The translations under genes were made by a program, and so were the position numbers. Shown here one piece after another: positions 37,523-45,023 of a stretch of DNA of 64,000 nucleotides. Within the stretch, counting starts at the first letter, position 1. Each line of letters begins with the position of its first letter. Origin of the DNA: CBFHWU01 sp965659665 (GTDB lineage: Bacteria > Bacteroidota > Bacteroidia > Flavobacteriales > Flavobacteriaceae); NCBI GenBank assembly GCA_965659665.1, contig CBFHWU010000027.1, positions 62,001 to 126,000 on the forward strand, read 5' to 3'. The notes beneath the pieces are model-generated. The model was not told the DNA's origin. It saw nothing but the letters and a program-made list of their open reading frames with translations, and did no database searches.

Positions 37523-37740
37523 AGGTGCCTTTTCAAAATTATCTAAAAACTCATGTAAAAATGCTGTCTTTTTTTGCGCTCTATTAGCACGATATATACA
37601 GCGCATCAATACAATACATCGCGCTCCATATCTCTATCCAAACTATACTTGTACTTTTTAGGGAAATTTTAAGTACTTACAAAAATTTCTAACACCAATT
37701 TATAAGTCTCTCTGTAAACAGGAAGCTGTGAGTAATACCA
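37523..37740 (-). pseudogene. Remnant of Avd-like four-helix-bundle accessory gene
   Basis: On the minus strand the reading QLPVYRETYKLVLEIFVST, TAA (37669-37671), NFPKKYKYSLDRDMERDVLY, then in another frame YRANRAQKKTAFLHEFLDNF resembles the start of small four-helix-bundle proteins (Avd/S23 type) that partner DGR reverse transcriptases. There is at least one in-frame stop and one frameshift, and the initiation codon is out of frame. The second half of the protein is missing and the sequence passes straight into the RT remnant. I rely on memory of the family. Confidence 0.65.
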
Positions 37741-37777
37741 TTGTTAAAAAATAAAAACCGACCGCTTACGCAGTTCT

Positions 37778-37800
37778 ATTTAAATTGATTAAATTTAAAT
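37778..37800 (-). other. Perfect hairpin next to the variable region
   Basis: ATTTAAATT-TAATC-AATTTAAAT forms a 9-bp perfect stem with a 5-base loop, two bases after the target gene's stop. It could be a terminator-like element or the cruciform that some DGRs need downstream of the variable region. Confidence 0.55.
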
Positions 37801-37802
37801 AA

Positions 37803-37922
37803 CTAAAAAACCCGAACAGCACGCACATTGTTTGTGTTGTTCTTATCGTTGTTGCCCTGATCACCAATGCTGAAATCCTGAGCCCACGCGATCTCGTTAA
37901 CGTTCTCCGTAGAACTCCAGTA
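37803..37922 (-). other. DGR variable region (VR) at the 3' end of the target gene
   Basis: The last 40 codons encode YWSSTENVNEIAWAQDFSIG and continue with Asn/Asp/Gly-rich residues to VRAVRVF. Codons at the exposed positions (AAC, GTT, GAG, ATC, GCT, GAT, AGC, ATT, GGC) are what adenine-directed mutagenesis of AAC/AAT template codons gives, while framework codons (TGG, GTG CGT GCT) are constant. No template repeat was found nearby, so the assignment is by pattern. Confidence 0.7.
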
Positions 37923-38456
37923 GACATTACCATTAAGGGTTGCTTCATTTCCATTACTATAAACAACATACATCAGGGTTAATTCTCTTTTGGTAGGTAA
38001 TCGCCAATCCATAAATTTAGCGCCGTAAGTATCGTGATTAGCGGCATCGTTTAATAAATCATCTGCCTCATACCAAATTGAAGATCCTTGGTCTTGCATT
38101 GCAACCACCAAACCGTGTTTTCCACCATCACGAACTTCTATTACATAACCTCCTAACTCTGCATAAAAGGTGTTTACAGAATAAGTTTTGGAAGTAGCAG
38201 CTACTTCAGCCCAGCTACTACCATTGTAGTAGTAAAAACCTACTGTACCATCTGTTTGGTATATCATTAAGCCATTGGCAGGGTTATTAATTGCATCACG
38301 CTGGGTCTCTGTCATACGTGGCACAAGTACCCCCCCCGTAGTAGAGGTAATATCTAATGCCGCTGAGGCGTCTGGAGTATCTATGTTTATACCCACTTGG
38401 GCATGCGTTGTTGCAGTAAATAATACTGCCGCTAAAAATTTAAATATGTTTTTCAT
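37803..38456 (-). CDS. Secreted C-type-lectin-fold (DUF1566/FISUMP-like) protein, DGR target
   Basis: The 217-residue protein has a signal peptide ending THAQ. An adhesin-type N-terminus VGINIDTPDASAALDITSTT follows, with GVLVPRMTETQRDAINNPANG, common at the start of flavobacterial surface proteins. The C-terminal domain (about 100-217) carries KFMDWRLPTKRELTLMY and YWSSTE, typical of the DUF1566-like C-lectin fold, and ends VRAVRVF. The final 40 codons look like a DGR variable region. The gene is intact while the neighbouring RT and Avd are broken, so the binding surface is probably frozen. The ligand is unknown. A near-consensus TTG-N19-TATTTTTT lies upstream. Confidence 0.85.
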   Translation of the reverse strand: MKNIFKFLAAVLFTATTHAQVGINIDTPDASAALDITSTTGGVLVPRMTETQRDAINNPANGLMIYQTDGTVGFYYYNGSSWAEVAATSKTYSVNTFYAELGGYVIEVRDGGKHGLVVAMQDQGSSIWYEADDLLNDAANHDTYGAKFMDWRLPTKRELTLMYVVYSNGNEATLNGNVYWSSTENVNEIAWAQDFSIGDQGNNDKNNTNNVRAVRVF

Positions 38457-38585
38457 TGTTACACTTGATATTTATAATTTAAGTAAAAATAAAAAAATAC
38501 TTTTTAATACAATTGTTACAATAAGGTACTTTTTATATCGCTTTTAAGCGGGCTGTGAAATCTCTCAACCAATCTAAATCTTGTA

Positions 38586-38663
38586 AAAATAAGTTCGATA
38601 ATTGGACTACGTTGTGTACGATTATCCTCAAGAATAACTTGTTGTTTTTGGGGATAATTTTTT
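38586..38663 (+). repeat. Intergenic repeat copy B: spacer plus tRNA-terminator-like hairpin
   Basis: GTGTACGATTATCCTCAAGA and the following four bases are identical to copy C. The hairpin (38622-38657) pairs TTATCCTCAAGAATAAC with GTTGTTTTTGGGGATAA and is followed by T6. The 5' part (TAAAAATAAGTTCGAT) resembles copy D. No plus-strand gene precedes it, so it is not an obvious gene terminator. Confidence 0.75.
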
Positions 38664-38703
38664 ATCTTTATTTAATATACTTTTTAAACAATATTCTACA
38701 AAA

Positions 38704-39192
38704 ATGTTTCAAATTTCCAATAAGATAAAAATTGAAAAAAGTGCCGATATGGTATGGGCCCTCATTTCTTCTCCGGGTCACTTGAATCAATTTCACCCTT
38801 TTTGTGAAGAAAATAAAGTATTAGAATCTAAAAATGATGTTATCTTAAAAGATCAATTAAATTATTTAAACGGTCTAACTTATTACAGAACCTTTACCGA
38901 CTGGAAACCAATGATTGGATATAGTATTAAAATTGGTAGTAAAAATGGAAAAGAATCAGATGTTAAATGGCAAATAATAGACAAGGGGGTATTTACATAT
39001 GTAAAAATCACAGTTAAGCCCTATACAAGCAGTAAAATACCTAAATTATTATATCCAATTTTTCATTACTCAGTCATCAGGCCAAAACTCAAATCATATT
39101 TAAAATCAGTTCTCAGAGGCCTTCAATATTATTTGACTCATAACAAGCCCGTTCCACGAAACGAATTTGGAAATCATTCTTGGTTTACCTAA
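38704..39192 (+). CDS. SRPBCC (polyketide cyclase/START-like) family protein
   Basis: The 162-residue cytoplasmic protein has the N-terminal strand-helix of the helix-grip fold, FQISNKIKIEKSADMVWALI, and SPGHLNQFHPFCEENKVLE. Alternating strands (KMGYSIKIGSK-like, VFTYVKITVKPY) and a long C-terminal helix (about 115-145) follow. Such proteins bind hydrophobic ligands. It stands alone between two repeat copies, which suggests a mobile or shuffled single-gene module. The function is unknown. Confidence 0.75.
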   Translation: MFQISNKIKIEKSADMVWALISSPGHLNQFHPFCEENKVLESKNDVILKDQLNYLNGLTYYRTFTDWKPMIGYSIKIGSKNGKESDVKWQIIDKGVFTYVKITVKPYTSSKIPKLLYPIFHYSVIRPKLKSYLKSVLRGLQYYLTHNKPVPRNEFGNHSWFT

Positions 39193-39268
39193 GTTAAAAA
39201 CTTTAATCCTAACTAATCAGTGATTTTTTAGGTAGTTTCTAAAAAGTCATATAAAAGTTTTAGTGTTT

Positions 39269-39340
39269 GTTTCGAAAATAGCGCAGTTGGGTGTACGATT
39301 ATCCTCAAGAATAATTTATTGTTTATGGGGATATTTTTTT
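39269..39340 (+). repeat. Intergenic repeat copy C
   Basis: TTTCGAAAATAGCGCAGTTG begins the copy and is shared, with changes, with copy D. It continues into the same GTGTACGATTATCCTCAAGA block as copy B. The hairpin at 39300-39333 ends in T7. Here it could serve as terminator between the convergent SRPBCC and PhoD-like genes. Confidence 0.75.
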
Positions 39341-39343
39341 GTT

Positions 39344-40342
39344 TTAATCCCTATTAATTATTTTTAACTCCAATTCTTTTGAAGTAATCTTTTCCCCTCT
39401 TATATCATGAAACGAAACGATGGATTTGAGTGTATTTAAATCTACAGTTAAGGAAGCATAGCTGTGTTGAGTTACAACCTCACCTATTCTGTAAGGGTTT
39501 GGTTCTTTGTTATTCCAAGAAATGGCTTCTGTCATACCACTAGAAGTGATATCTGCCAACACCATGTCTTTTTCTTTTAAAATAGATAATTCAGAGTGGT
39601 GCCTATCTCCACTCAAAAAAATAGGGGTTTTGATTTGGTGCTTTTTTAATAAGGATAAAAATCGCCTTCTTTCTTGAGGGTAATTAGCCCATTTTTCAAA
39701 GCGATGTTTGTTGGATAAAAATTGAATTCCACTTGCAAAAATATGAATATCTGCTGTGGAATTTTCGAGGATTTTTTCAAGCCAATGCCATTGCTGTTCA
39801 CCCAATAGCTCGCCTTGTGTGTTGGAAATTTGACCCGCTATATTTTCGCCTAAATACGGAGTTCTAAAAAAACGATTGTCTAAAAGAGTTACGGATATTT
39901 TTATATCATTTTGAATAAACGCATAATGTTGATAGGCCCCGCCACGCTGCACAACTTCCTCGGCGTTGTTAAGATCTGCAAATGCACTAAAATCGACTAA
40001 ACTCTTTATTTTGTTTTTGTAGTTGGCATCGCCGTTATTAATGCCATAATCGTGGTCATCCCAAATAGCTAACACTTTTGTATGCTGTAAAAGTTTTTGA
40101 TACGAAGATTTGTTTTTTAGTTGGTTGTATTTGGCAGTTAAATCTGCGGCATCTCCATCTTTTCCATAAACAATATCACCAAGCCAAATAAACACATTTG
40201 GTTTTTGAGTTGCTATGGCATCTAAAATTTCATCGCTCTCCGGTTTGGTGTGCTTGTGACACGACCCAAAAGAGATAGTAAACGTTTTCTCTTGGGCATT
40301 GAGGGTTGTAAAAAAAAGTATAGAAATGAATAGGTATTTCAT
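39344..40342 (-). CDS. Exported PhoD-like metallophosphatase
   Basis: The 332-residue protein has a signal peptide ending LNAQ. The PhoD/alkaline phosphatase D motifs are present: FGSCHKHTKPESDEI, VFIWLGDIVYGKDGD, LAIWDDHDYGINNGD and FLSGDRHHSELSIL. The active-site Asp, Asn-equivalent and His ligands are conserved. It likely hydrolyses phosphodiesters or monoesters in the periplasm or outside, using Ca/Fe. The next gene is a glycerophosphodiesterase, so the two may scavenge phosphate from lipid headgroups together. Confidence 0.88.
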   Translation of the reverse strand: MKYLFISILFFTTLNAQEKTFTISFGSCHKHTKPESDEILDAIATQKPNVFIWLGDIVYGKDGDAADLTAKYNQLKNKSSYQKLLQHTKVLAIWDDHDYGINNGDANYKNKIKSLVDFSAFADLNNAEEVVQRGGAYQHYAFIQNDIKISVTLLDNRFFRTPYLGENIAGQISNTQGELLGEQQWHWLEKILENSTADIHIFASGIQFLSNKHRFEKWANYPQERRRFLSLLKKHQIKTPIFLSGDRHHSELSILKEKDMVLADITSSGMTEAISWNNKEPNPYRIGEVVTQHSYASLTVDLNTLKSIVSFHDIRGEKITSKELELKIINRD

Positions 40343-40434
40343 TGATTAATATTTGTTGAAATTAAAAATAATGCGATTGATATTTGCTAAGTCAAAACAA
40401 TTATAAATTATTTTTAGTGCTTACATTTTGCCCT

Positions 40435-41178
40435 TTACCTTATTCTGTCAGGAAAATCAGTGATAATCGCATCCACTCCCCAGGAAATTAGTTCCTCCAT
40501 TCGATTCTTTTCATTTACGGTCCATGTGTGAATTTCAAACCCCTCTCTGTGAATATTATTGATTATTTCCTGTGTCAATTTGCTATACTTGGGGTTAATC
40601 GCAAAGGCATTGAGTTCACGAGCAACTGGAATCGCGTCAAGCGGGTTGTTTTCTGTTAGGACGGCAATACCAAATTGAGTGGTAAGTTTTTTAAAATCAC
40701 GCAACTCATCCCAGTCAAAACTAGACACAAACAACTGATTCGCTTCCCAACGACCATCTTCAATAGCTTTACTTATTATATCTAAAACTCCTTTTGCGGT
40801 GTTTTTTCCTTTAAGTTCAATGTTAAGCCGCGTACTTCCATTGACAACGTCAATGATTTTGTCAAGAGTTGGAATAGGTTCACTTCCCATGACTTTTAAC
40901 GTACTAAGTTGTCTTAATGTTTTCTCTTCAATTTTCCCTCTGCCGTTGGTTAATTTATTAAGTGTTTTGTCATGAAAAACAACAATTTCTCCTGACTGGC
41001 AACGAAACACATCTATTTCAATACCATCAACGTCAAGAGCTAGTGCCTTTTGCACAGAAAGGACCGTATTTTCGGGTGCATGACCTTTAGCACCTCTGTG
41101 TCCAAAAATTTGAATTTGTTGAGAGATCGCGCAGGGCATAATGAGAAGTATAGTGAGACTAACAAATAAAAATTTCAT
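40435..41178 (-). CDS. Exported glycerophosphodiester phosphodiesterase
   Basis: The 247-residue protein has a signal peptide (about 1-19). GHRGAKGHAPENTVLS has the catalytic His, DGIEIDVFRCQSGEIVVFHD gives the metal ligands and second His, and the C-terminus has EIHTWTVNEKNRMEELISWG. This is the GDPD TIM barrel at usual length. It would release glycerol-3-phosphate from deacylated phospholipids in the periplasm. It is 92 bases upstream of, and in the same direction as, the PhoD-like gene. Confidence 0.9.
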   Translation of the reverse strand: MKFLFVSLTILLIMPCAISQQIQIFGHRGAKGHAPENTVLSVQKALALDVDGIEIDVFRCQSGEIVVFHDKTLNKLTNGRGKIEEKTLRQLSTLKVMGSEPIPTLDKIIDVVNGSTRLNIELKGKNTAKGVLDIISKAIEDGRWEANQLFVSSFDWDELRDFKKLTTQFGIAVLTENNPLDAIPVARELNAFAINPKYSKLTQEIINNIHREGFEIHTWTVNEKNRMEELISWGVDAIITDFPDRIR

Positions 41179-41234
41179 GCCCTAAAAGTATTAAAAACAA
41201 AATAAATTTTATCAACTAGCTTAAAATTAAATCT

Positions 41235-41298
41235 TTAAGATTATGTAAAAATAAGATCGATTATTTCGAAAACAGCGCAATGGGTGTACCAAATAGAA
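41235..41298 (+). repeat. Intergenic repeat copy D, without the hairpin
   Basis: TATGTAAAAATAAGATCGAT followed by TTTCGAAAACAGCGCAATGG and GTGTAC aligns with the 5' parts of copies B and C. After GTAC homology stops and no CCTCAAG hairpin follows. Confidence 0.6.
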
Positions 41299-41464
41299 GA
41301 TGCTCGTAAGATCGTCATTTGGGGTTGGTGCTTTTTCCATCAAATATCAGTTGTAATATTGATGTTTTACGCTGATAAGCTTTGTTTTAGTGCGGTCTTT
41401 ATGCTTTGTCTCCCTATGATACCTGAGTAAGTTTTATAAATTCATAGGGATGTATACAATGTTA

Positions 41465-42379
41465 TCAAAATATCGACAATTCAGAGGTGGTTGTAAATTC
41501 TTCCAGAAACCGTATTCCTTTATAAGAATTTCCTTTTACATTTAATGTTGGACTCCAAACAGCAATAGCATATTGATTTGGGTGAATTGCGATAATTCCT
41601 CCTCCAACCCCACTTTTTCCAGGAAGCCCAGCGCTGAAAGCAAACTCACCAGATTCGTCATAAAATCCACAAGTTTGCATCAGCGCATTTACCCTTTTCG
41701 TTTGACTTTTGGTTAAAACTGTTGAGTTATCTTTGATGTTCCGACCGCTGTTTGCTAAAAACAAAAATACATCTGAAAGTTCTTCACAATTCATTTCAAT
41801 TGAACAAAGATCAAAATAAAAATCAAGGACCTTTGAAGGGTCATTTTTTATATTTCCAAAGGATTTTATAAAATTACACAGGGCCACATTTCGAAACCCT
41901 ACCGCTTTTTCTGATGCTGAAATTTTGGGCGAATAATTAATTGTCGAATGCCTCGAAAGACTTCTTACAAAGGCTAAAAAATCCGCTTTGGGATGTTTTA
42001 AATTACTGAAAAGAATATCTGAAATTACCATTGCTCCAGCATTGATAAATGGATTCCTCGGAATTCCGCTATCTGTTTCAAGTTGTACTAAAGAATTAAA
42101 CGCTGTCCCTGAGGGTTCTACTCCAACTCGTTCCCATATTTTTTCACCAACAATTTGATAGGCCAAACTCAATGACAATACTTTTGATATGCTCTGAATG
42201 GAGAATTTATCACAATAATGGCCCATCCCGAAATTAAATTGATCAATGGTTGATATATGTATTCCAAAACACGTTGAATCTACATGGGCTAACTCAGGAA
42301 TGTAATTAGCTAATTCCCCTTTATTCTCTATATTTTTAATTTTTTGATATGTTTCTGTAATTATTTTTTTAAAATTCAT
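41465..42379 (-). CDS. glsA: Glutaminase A
   Basis: The 304-residue enzyme of the beta-lactamase-like fold has the catalytic Ser and Lys in FSIQSISKVLSLSLAYQ. ERVGVEPSGTAFNSL, RNPFINAGAMVISDIL and the C-terminal GLPGKSGVGGGIIAIHP are characteristic. It hydrolyses glutamine to glutamate and ammonia. The length is normal and no lesion is visible. It sits alone in the accessory stretch. Confidence 0.94.
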   Translation of the reverse strand: MNFKKIITETYQKIKNIENKGELANYIPELAHVDSTCFGIHISTIDQFNFGMGHYCDKFSIQSISKVLSLSLAYQIVGEKIWERVGVEPSGTAFNSLVQLETDSGIPRNPFINAGAMVISDILFSNLKHPKADFLAFVRSLSRHSTINYSPKISASEKAVGFRNVALCNFIKSFGNIKNDPSKVLDFYFDLCSIEMNCEELSDVFLFLANSGRNIKDNSTVLTKSQTKRVNALMQTCGFYDESGEFAFSAGLPGKSGVGGGIIAIHPNQYAIAVWSPTLNVKGNSYKGIRFLEEFTTTSELSIF

Positions 42380-42718
42380 TGTTCTCCATTAAAATTACAC
42401 CAGTATTTTTTAAAAAAAATTGTCGTGTAAAGATACATTTACCTTTTGGGGCTTATCATTGGGCTGTACTCTAGACAAAGCCGTTTTTAAGTTTTACAAT
42501 TTAACATGATTTATAGGGTCATATAAGCTTATCATTTGTACAACATTATGGAGTTATTTTTTAAAAATAGGGTAATGGATTATGTATGTTTTTTGAAGTG
42601 GCATATTTCATTTTTAAGGGGTCTATATTACAATAAATAAATTTAAATCAAAAAAACGAAAATATTTTACTTTTGTATTAATATTTTTATTGTTTCATTA
42701 GGATTTTCTTAAAATACC
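42380..42718. other. Intergenic stretch, nothing recognised
   Basis: About 340 AT-rich bases between glsA and the T9SS-protein remnant. I see no ORF, RNA gene or convincing repeat. A TATCTTTA near 42435 on the minus strand might be a weak -7 element for glsA. Confidence 0.6.
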
Positions 42719-43470
42719 TTAATTGATTTTGAAGTTGGTGGAAATGGTGCAGATTGGACTTGGGCAACATTTGGCACTTCAAGGACAAAATGATCCAGTT
42801 TTTAGTGTCGTTTTAACCCCATCAGTTGATGCTACTAACGGTTCAGCAACCGTAGCAAAAATGGGGATTGATTGTGCGACATCAGCTTCTTGGGGAAGTG
42901 CTGGGTGCGAGTCTATGCATGGTTAAGATATTGGTGCTTTTTCCATTACATCAGACAACAACTTAGTAAAAATGATGGTTGATCAAGAAAGTTTTACCGC
43001 TCCTGTTGCTCTGAAATTTGCAACCAATGCGGAAGGGCATATGCTGAAGTAGTTGCTGCAAATAGCGTTGCAGATGCTTGAGTTGAGGTAGAATTTGATA
43101 GGTCAGCGTGGATTGGCGGCTCGGGAGGAGTTAATCCTGAATAAATAATATTCTTTCCTAGTTATGCAACAAGAAATAGTGGTTATACGGTATATTTCGA
43201 TAATATATTCTTTACTAAAAGAATGGAGGATCAAACACAAATATCTATTCAAACATATCCTAAGCTTTTCAGAACAGCTGGACGGTCAGAACTGACCATA
43301 TTAATACATCATCTATTCAAATAGTTGATGTATTGGGAAAAAATGTATTGTCAATATGGCCTAATTCAAAAGAAGCTATCATTGATGGATCTAGTTTAAA
43401 CTCCGAGTTGTATTTTGCTAAAATTCAAACAGAATAGGGACTTAATTTCTTAAAACGGATTAAAATTTAA
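42719..43470 (+). pseudogene. Decayed T9SS-sorted secreted protein
   Basis: Across frames the stretch reads IDFEVGGNGADWTWATFGTS, then NDPVFSVVL.PSVDATNGSA, then DIGAFSITSDNNLVKMMVDQ, then AYAEVVAANSVADA, and ends with SSIQIVDVLGKNVLSIWPNS, SSLNSELYFAKIQTE, a type A C-terminal sorting domain. In-frame stops include TGA 42791, TAA 42924 and TGA 43079, plus frameshifts near 42790 and 43040. The N-terminal signal and start are missing. The middle resembles carbohydrate-associated modules of flavobacterial exoenzymes. Substrate of the SprA secretion route when intact. Confidence 0.8.
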
Positions 43471-43897
43471 TTACTTGTTAATCAAGTTTGTTTTATGAGT
43501 GTGATGGGATCAGCGCACTTTTTTTTTACCCCTTTTTCTCGAATAATATCGAGCCTAATTTTACCATTGCGTTTGTTAATACTAAATACTATTTGTGTAA
43601 CGTATGTACATGCTGTTTTTTTGTTTTTAGAAAACCTGGAAAATCTTTGCTATTTGTAAGGCTCTTTTTGCTCACTTGGGAGTGAATCTCCAATGTTTTT
43701 GGAATTTCCATACCCAACCATACTTGTATATCTCATTATCAAAGGCAAGTGTGATCACAGACTGCTGTCGATAGGCATCGGATGTTAGTCGTAGAAATTT
43801 CATAAGTAGTTATTGTTCTTGGGTCTAGAAGTTGGACATAATAAAAAAAGCGAAACAAAAAAGGATTTTTATCAACAAGGATATTATCTACCCCACT
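43471..43897. other. Non-coding gap, nothing recognised
   Basis: About 430 bases with a 65-codon plus-strand frame (43488-43685) of unusual composition and no family resemblance. I treat it as chance. No RNA or repeat seen. Confidence 0.5.
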
Positions 43898-44110
43898 TTA
43901 AATTTTATACGCTATACTTCTCATAAACACTCGCGGAACAAGATATTCTTTACCATCTGAAATTAAATAGTCTCTAAATGTATTTGTTTGTTTTACTATC
44001 ACTTTGAGGATGTTATTGCCGATCAAGTAAAACAGTAGCATGTATACAAAATAGAATGTTATCGGTAATTTTTTCACGTAGAAATAGCCACCACTTAAAT
44101 TTATTTTCAT
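43898..44110 (-). CDS. Small membrane protein in the decayed peptide locus
   Basis: A 70-residue frame with one strong membrane helix (about 15-40, ITFYFVYMLLFYLIGNNILK) and a polar C-terminal half with RDYLISDGKEYLVPRVFM. It is 43 bases after another small membrane-protein frame in the same direction. I do not recognise a family. The layout after a leader-peptide gene suggests immunity or accessory functions, but it may be a remnant. Confidence 0.4.
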   Translation of the reverse strand: MKINLSGGYFYVKKLPITFYFVYMLLFYLIGNNILKVIVKQTNTFRDYLISDGKEYLVPRVFMRSIAYKI

Positions 44111-44153
44111 TAATTATTTGAGCATTGAAATGAATTTTTTTGTAAAGAAAAAA

Positions 44154-44375
44154 TCATTTTTTCCGCTTTATCATCGGTACAAATAAATGTATAATAAATA
44201 CATATCCTACCAAAAGATACAACAAGTACTTTCTAAATGGAAACTCAATGTGAGCGATACTAGCGACTGCCACTAATATTGTGATAATATGTACTATGGA
44301 ATTAAATATTTTCATCAAAAAATAGGGAATTAATTTACCAGACAACAAAGTAAAACTAGTTGATAACATAGTCAT
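44154..44375 (-). CDS. Small two-helix membrane protein, possible immunity-type
   Basis: The frame is open from 44498, but the first 41 codons overlap the decayed leader-peptide gene and are compositionally odd, so I start at ATG 44375. The 73 residues contain two hydrophobic segments (FNSIVHIITILVAVASIAHI and FRKYLLYLLVGYVFIIHLFV) and a basic end MIKRKK. Small hydrophobic proteins with this layout often follow bacteriocin-type peptide genes. Function is inferred from position only. Confidence 0.5.
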   Translation of the reverse strand: MTMLSTSFTLLSGKLIPYFLMKIFNSIVHIITILVAVASIAHIEFPFRKYLLYLLVGYVFIIHLFVPMIKRKK

Positions 44376-44421
44376 CTGAGTTTCAAATGGCCTTATTTTA
44401 ATCTTACTTTTTTGTGGATTT

Positions 44422-44632
44422 CTAATAATGAAAAGCACCTTCGTATTTTTCACCATTTGACGAACCTGCACGGTATGCTTGATCTTTGATGGCATCATTC
44501 AAACAATTGCCACAACGGTCATTGGTGCCATTAATTTAGCTGCTGCTCTTAATATCCAGCCCCAGCGGTGGTTTTCATCTCTCGAGTTTCCATTTGGGAA
44601 ACCCCATAATTTTATAAAGATAATGGATTCAT
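44422..44632 (-). pseudogene. Decayed double-glycine-leader (bacteriocin-type) peptide gene
   Basis: From ATG 44632: MNPLSL, TAA (44614-44612), then NYGVSQMETREMKTTAGAG, which looks like a double-glycine leader (xxxGVxExxxxExxxxxGG). A one-base shift leads to GWILRAAAKLMAPMTVVAIV, a hydrophobic core, and a further shift to NDAIKDQAYRAGSSNGEKYE, ending GAFHY and TAG at 44424-44422. At least one stop and two frameshifts disable it. The restored product would be about 70 residues. Processing would need a PCAT-type ABC transporter, which is not in the window. Confidence 0.55.
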
Positions 44633-44660
44633 AATAGTAAGATTTAATGTTACTACAACT

Positions 44661-45023
44661 CTAAGGTAATTGTGTTCCCTGCAAAAACCTTGCAGGGAAG
44701 TAATTTTCTTTAAAAAAATAGCTTCCACCGTATAAATCTCGTACAATGCCTTCTTGTATTAGCTTTAATGAAATCTGTATTTCAATCTTAAAATCATTAC
44801 AATAGTAATAGGTTTTTGTGGTTCTACTGTAACAAATTTCTGCCCCCATTATTCTTAAATCCTCTACCAGTCCATAAAAGTTTCTTGTATTGGTAAATAA
44901 GAAAAATATTATCCAATATTTTTGACGGTGCAGAACGTAAAAATTAGATTTTTTTTTTGACGAATCTGAATCGCTATTAACCAAGCGAACTTTTGTCAAT
45001 GAATCCAGAGGTAAATACGCCAA
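44661..45023 (-). pseudogene. Fragment of a small HTH regulator-like protein
   Basis: The C-terminal half, NFYGLVEDLRIMGAEICYSR then KTYYYCNDFKIEIQISLKLI, fits the second part of small HTH proteins that in Bacteroidota often precede peptide genes (recognition helix, then a short beta hairpin). The N-terminal half of this frame is unlike the family, but another frame reads APSKILDNIFLIYQ, where the first HTH helices are expected, so a frameshift near 44893 is likely. It lies 29 bases upstream of the leader-peptide remnant in the same direction. Confidence 0.45.

Noticed and set aside
37434..37800. Searched for a DGR template repeat here and from 36806 to 36941
   Set aside because: No A-rich copy of the VR found on either strand. 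GCGTAAGCGGTCGGTTTTT near 37757 resembles the VR 3' end but has no TR before it.
39274..39292. AGCGCAGTTGG in the repeat as a tRNA D-arm
   Set aside because: No acceptor, anticodon or T-arm could be folded around it in any copy.
36810..39340. Hairpin repeats as a CRISPR array
   Set aside because: Copies are 700-1800 bases apart with genes between, and no cas gene is present.
42723..42926. Stand-alone 67-codon ORF
   Set aside because: It is a shifted frame and one segment of the T9SS-protein pseudogene.
43488..43685. 65-codon plus-strand ORF
   Set aside because: Phe/Cys-rich low-complexity translation, no start context, no family resemblance.
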